DNA from: an uncultured Actinoplanes sp.
Lineage (GTDB): Bacteria > Actinomycetota > Actinomycetes > Mycobacteriales > Micromonosporaceae
Direction: 5' to 3'
DNA: 7,913 bases
Assembly (NCBI GenBank): GCA_934667465.1
Contig: CAKUMG010000232.1
Location: forward strand, 1-7,913
In this document: one piece after another, positions 5,221-7,913 of the stretch
Layout: each line of letters begins with the position of its first letter
Position numbering within the stretch: position 1 is the stretch's first letter
The notes under the pieces: generated by a model
Seen by the model: the letters and a program-made list of their open reading frames with translations, nothing else
Told to the model about the DNA's origin: nothing
The model's database searches: none
Made by a program: the position numbers and the translations under genes

Positions 5221-7913
5221 GTGAGCAAGCGCCCCCAGACGGCGAACGGCGTCATGTCGCGTCTCCGCCGGCCGGCCGGCCGGCTGCGGGACCTGCCGAT
5301 CTGGTCGAAGCTCGGGCTGATCATGCTCGTGCCGACGCTGGCGACGATCATCGTCGGAACCAGCGGTCTCGTCGACCACATCCGCGAAGCAAGCGACGCC
5401 GAGCGCGCTCGCACGCTGTCCGCGCTGTCCCAGGCCGCCGGTGGACTCGTCGACCACTTGCAGAACGAACGCGCCTTCGGGGTGATGATCGCGACCACCG
5501 GCAAGCCGGCGGACGCGGCCGACCGCCAGAAGGCCGATACGTCGTACAAGCGTGAGCACGCTTTCGTCGACGACGCGAAAGAGCCGTACGAGCGGCAGAA
5601 GGCGGCGCTGGACGAGGTCGACGGTCAGGTCGAGATCCTGCTGACCCGCCTCGACCGCAACCTCGAGGAACTGCCCTCGATCCGCAGCCAGACGACGAAC
5701 GGCCAGCTGCTGGCCGACGACGTCGAGGGCGCCTATGGCCCCCTGATCAACGACCTGCTGACCGTGCGTGACGTTGCCGCCCAGCAGGCCCAGAACAACG
5801 AACTCAGCGGCCGCCTCCGCGTCGTCGCCGCGGTCGCGCGCGCCAAGGACTACATCTCCCTGCAGCGCGACGTGGGCCACATGACCCTCGGTGAGGGCGA
5901 CTTCAACGCCACCATGCGGAAGAAGTTCCTCACCACCGTCGCCGGCTCCGACATCGCGAACTCGACGATCGAGCAGGTCGCGACGCCCGACGACCGGGCG
6001 CTCATCGACCGGGTCATCGCCGGTCCGGCCGAGCGGGCCGCGACCAACCTGACCGGTCCCCTCAACGACCTGAGCGGCGCCAACACCACGAAGATCCCGT
6101 TCGACCGGGACAAGTGGGAAACCGCCATGATCGGTTACAACGACCTGTTCCGCAGCGTGGAGAACAGGCTCGACGAGGAGATCGTGGCCCAGGCCACCGA
6201 CGTCCGCGACGACGTGCAGCGCGACGTCTTCATCGAGACCAGCGTCCTGCTCGGCATGCTGCTGCTCGCCATCGTCTTCGCCTGGCTCGTCGCCCGGTCG
6301 ATGGCCCGCTCGCTGCGCGAACTGCGGCAGGGTGCGCTCAACGTCGCCCAGTTCGGCCTGCCCCAGGCGGTCGAGCGGCTGCGTGACCCGGCGCTGAGCG
6401 GGTCACTCACCCCGGCCCAGGTCGCCGACCAGGTCGCCGAGCCCCTCCCGGTGCGCAGCCGGGACGAGTTCGGGCAGGTGACCGAGGCGTTCAACGCGGT
6501 CCACCTCGAGGCGGTGCGCACCGCGGCCGAGCAGGCCGCCCTGCGGTCCTCCGTCGCGACGATGTTCGTCAACCTCGCCCGCCGCTCGCAGATCCTGGTC
6601 GACCGGCTCATCGGTCACCTGGACCGCCTGGAGCGCGGCGAGGAGGACCCGGACCGCCTGGCCGAGCTGTTCCAGCTCGACCACCTGGCGACCCGGATGC
6701 GCCGCAACGACGAGAACCTCCTGGTCCTCGCCGGTGCCGACTCCACCCGTGTGCAGCGCGAGCCCGCCGCCCTGATCGACGTGCTCCGCGCCGCCCAGTC
6801 CGAGGTCGAGCACTACACCCGCATCGAGTTCGGCACGATCGACCGGGACATCGAGGTGGCCGCGCACGCGGTCAACGACATGGTCCACCTGGTCGCCGAG
6901 CTCTTCGACAACGCGACCGCGTTCTCCCCGCCGAACAGCCACGTCATCGTCGAGGCGCGCCGCCTCGGTGACGGCGCCGTGCTCTCGGTGGAGGACCGCG
7001 GCATCGGCATCAGCCGCGAGCAGCTCCGCGACCTCAACGAGCGGCTCGCCCAGCCCCCGCAGGTGGACGTCGCCGTCTCCCGCATGATGGGCCTGGTCGT
7101 GGTCGCCCGGCTGGCCAACCGGCACGGCGTCCGGGTGGAGCTGCGCCCGGCCGACAACGAGCGCGGCACGGTGGCCGACGTCGGCCTGCCCGTCAGCGTG
7201 ATGGTCGCGGCCGCCCCCAACCGGCTGCCCGGCGGCGACAACTTCGGCTTCGGCCAGGACGAGCCGCCTCGCCCCTCCTTCACCGAGCCGCCGCTGGCGC
7301 TCGAGAGCGGCAACGGGTTCGGCAACTTCGGTGGCGGGCGCGCGTTCGACCCGAACCCGCCGATGCCCAACGGCGGCATGCTCGGTGCGGGTGCCGGCCG
7401 GTCCGTACCGGCCTGGTCCGACCTCACCGGCGCGCCGTCCGGCGGCTTCGAGCCGAGCAACGGCAACGGCAACGGCTTCGGTGGTGGCGGCAACGGCTTC
7501 GCCGGCGCCAACGGCGGTGGCAACAGCAACGGCTTCGGCAGTGGCAACGGCTTCGGTGGCGGCAACGGTGCGAACGGCGCCAACGGCTTCCACGGCCCGC
7601 GCAGCAACGAGCCGATCCCGCCGCTGCCCCAGCCCGGTCAGCCGGGCACCGGCTTCGGCGACGGCCTGCCGCAGCGCCGCAACGGCGAGAACATGCGGCC
7701 CGACGAGACCGTGTCCTTCGGGCACACGATCCCGCGGCAGCTCCCGCCGAGCCCGGAGACGCAGAACCGGCCGCCGTTCGTGCCGCCGGTGTCCGCGCCC
7801 CCGATCTCCGCGCCGCCGGCCCCCGCGGGCCCGCCGCTCAACGCCGGTCCGGTGTCCGCGCCGCCCGTCTCGGGTCCGCCGCCCGTGTCCGCGCCTCCCG
7901 CGCGGCCCCAGTC
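5221..7913 (+). CDS. cvnA: CvnA-type (conservon) nitrate/nitrite-sensing histidine kinase-like membrane protein, 3' end missing
   Basis: A membrane sensor open for 897 codons to the window edge. It has a short basic N-terminus, a membrane helix at about 31-50, and an extracytoplasmic NIT (nitrate/nitrite-sensing) domain at about 60-320 with LVDHLQNERAFG near 76-87. A second helix spans about 341-358, followed by a HAMP linker to about 435. The DHp-like segment (about 440-510) has LDHLATRMRRNDENLLVL instead of an SHELRTPL-type H-box; H488 is the only plausible phospho-acceptor. The HATPase domain has an N-box ELFDNATAFSPP (E560, N564), a G1 box with D592, G594 and G596, and MMGLVVVARLA as a divergent G2. 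From about 665 the protein is disordered, rich in Gly-Asn-Phe repeats and then Pro (VSAPP-like units). This is the CvnA architecture of actinomycete conservons, whose Roadblock, DUF742 and GTPase partners would lie beyond the window. The ligand is not known; NIT is a family name, not proof of nitrate binding. Confidence 0.9.
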   Translation, partial: MSKRPQTANGVMSRLRRPAGRLRDLPIWSKLGLIMLVPTLATIIVGTSGLVDHIREASDAERARTLSALSQAAGGLVDHLQNERAFGVMIATTGKPADAADRQKADTSYKREHAFVDDAKEPYERQKAALDEVDGQVEILLTRLDRNLEELPSIRSQTTNGQLLADDVEGAYGPLINDLLTVRDVAAQQAQNNELSGRLRVVAAVARAKDYISLQRDVGHMTLGEGDFNATMRKKFLTTVAGSDIANSTIEQVATPDDRALIDRVIAGPAERAATNLTGPLNDLSGANTTKIPFDRDKWETAMIGYNDLFRSVENRLDEEIVAQATDVRDDVQRDVFIETSVLLGMLLLAIVFAWLVARSMARSLRELRQGALNVAQFGLPQAVERLRDPALSGSLTPAQVADQVAEPLPVRSRDEFGQVTEAFNAVHLEAVRTAAEQAALRSSVATMFVNLARRSQILVDRLIGHLDRLERGEEDPDRLAELFQLDHLATRMRRNDENLLVLAGADSTRVQREPAALIDVLRAAQSEVEHYTRIEFGTIDRDIEVAAHAVNDMVHLVAELFDNATAFSPPNSHVIVEARRLGDGAVLSVEDRGIGISREQLRDLNERLAQPPQVDVAVSRMMGLVVVARLANRHGVRVELRPADNERGTVADVGLPVSVMVAAAPNRLPGGDNFGFGQDEPPRPSFTEPPLALESGNGFGNFGGGRAFDPNPPMPNGGMLGAGAGRSVPAWSDLTGAPSGGFEPSNGNGNGFGGGGNGFAGANGGGNSNGFGSGNGFGGGNGANGANGFHGPRSNEPIPPLPQPGQPGTGFGDGLPQRRNGENMRPDETVSFGHTIPRQLPPSPETQNRPPFVPPVSAPPISAPPAPAGPPLNAGPVSAPPVSGPPPVSAPPARPQ
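7471..7590 (+). repeat. In-frame AACGGCTTC repeats encoding an Asn-Gly-Phe-rich tail
   Basis: Five exact copies of AACGGCTTC begin at 7471, 7492, 7528, 7546 and 7582. The offsets of 21, 36, 18 and 36 bases are all multiples of three, so each copy encodes Asn-Gly-Phe. Between them lie Gly/Asn codons (GGC, AAC). The segment forms residues about 746-790 of the CvnA-type protein and is likely a flexible linker prone to length change by slippage. Confidence 0.85.

Noticed and set aside
5011..7725. Minus-strand frames opposite the CvnA-type gene
   Set aside because: The plus-strand frame from 5221 is unbroken with recognisable NIT, HAMP and ATPase motifs; the antisense frames have none.
1..7913. 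Mobile elements, attachment sites, CRISPR arrays, tRNA or rRNA genes
   Set aside because: No transposase, integrase, spaced direct-repeat array or RNA-gene fold was seen in any part of the window.

Overview
The window is chromosomal DNA of a high-GC actinomycete. The evidence is the strong G/C bias at third codon positions, ATGA stop/start coupling, two genes that look leaderless, and a nitrate/nitrite-sensing CvnA-type kinase of the kind found in actinomycete 'conservons'. The glycine/asparagine/proline-rich tail of that kinase and the gene content would suit a member of the Pseudonocardiales or Streptosporangiales, but the genus cannot be fixed from this sequence.

Left part (1-2847, + strand): nucleoside salvage. 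The window opens with the last 22 codons of a gene that, from its position and ending, is probably the permease of a nucleoside ABC transporter. A strong 17-bp hairpin follows. Then come cdd (cytidine deaminase, carrying an unexplained C-terminal extension of about 110 residues), deoA (thymidine/pyrimidine phosphorylase, start codon overlapping the cdd stop) and a DUF4272-type protein of unknown function. Middle part (2875-4772): a convergent, minus-strand gene for an RlmA-type 23S rRNA guanine-N1 methyltransferase, and, divergent from it across only 23 bp, add (adenosine deaminase). Transporter, cytidine deaminase, phosphorylase and adenosine deaminase together import nucleosides, deaminate cytidine and adenosine to uridine and inosine, and split pyrimidine nucleosides to base plus sugar-1-phosphate. 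The DUF4272 gene and the rRNA methyltransferase sit between deoA and add, interrupting what is otherwise one pathway cluster.

Right part (4773-7913): a 448-bp gene-free stretch full of inverted repeats, then the GTG-started gene of a large membrane sensor (NIT domain, HAMP, atypical DHp, HATPase, long low-complexity tail) that runs off the end of the window. It lies on the + strand from 5221 and is open throughout. Its architecture is that of CvnA, so a Roadblock/LC7 protein, a DUF742 protein and a small GTPase-like protein would be expected just downstream.

Points most worth a second look: the extra domain on cytidine deaminase, the leader upstream of the CvnA gene with competing pairings and a U-rich tail, the matching -10-to-ATG spacing in front of cdd and add, and the DUF4272 gene in a nucleoside operon. 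I did not find an unambiguous new multi-gene system.
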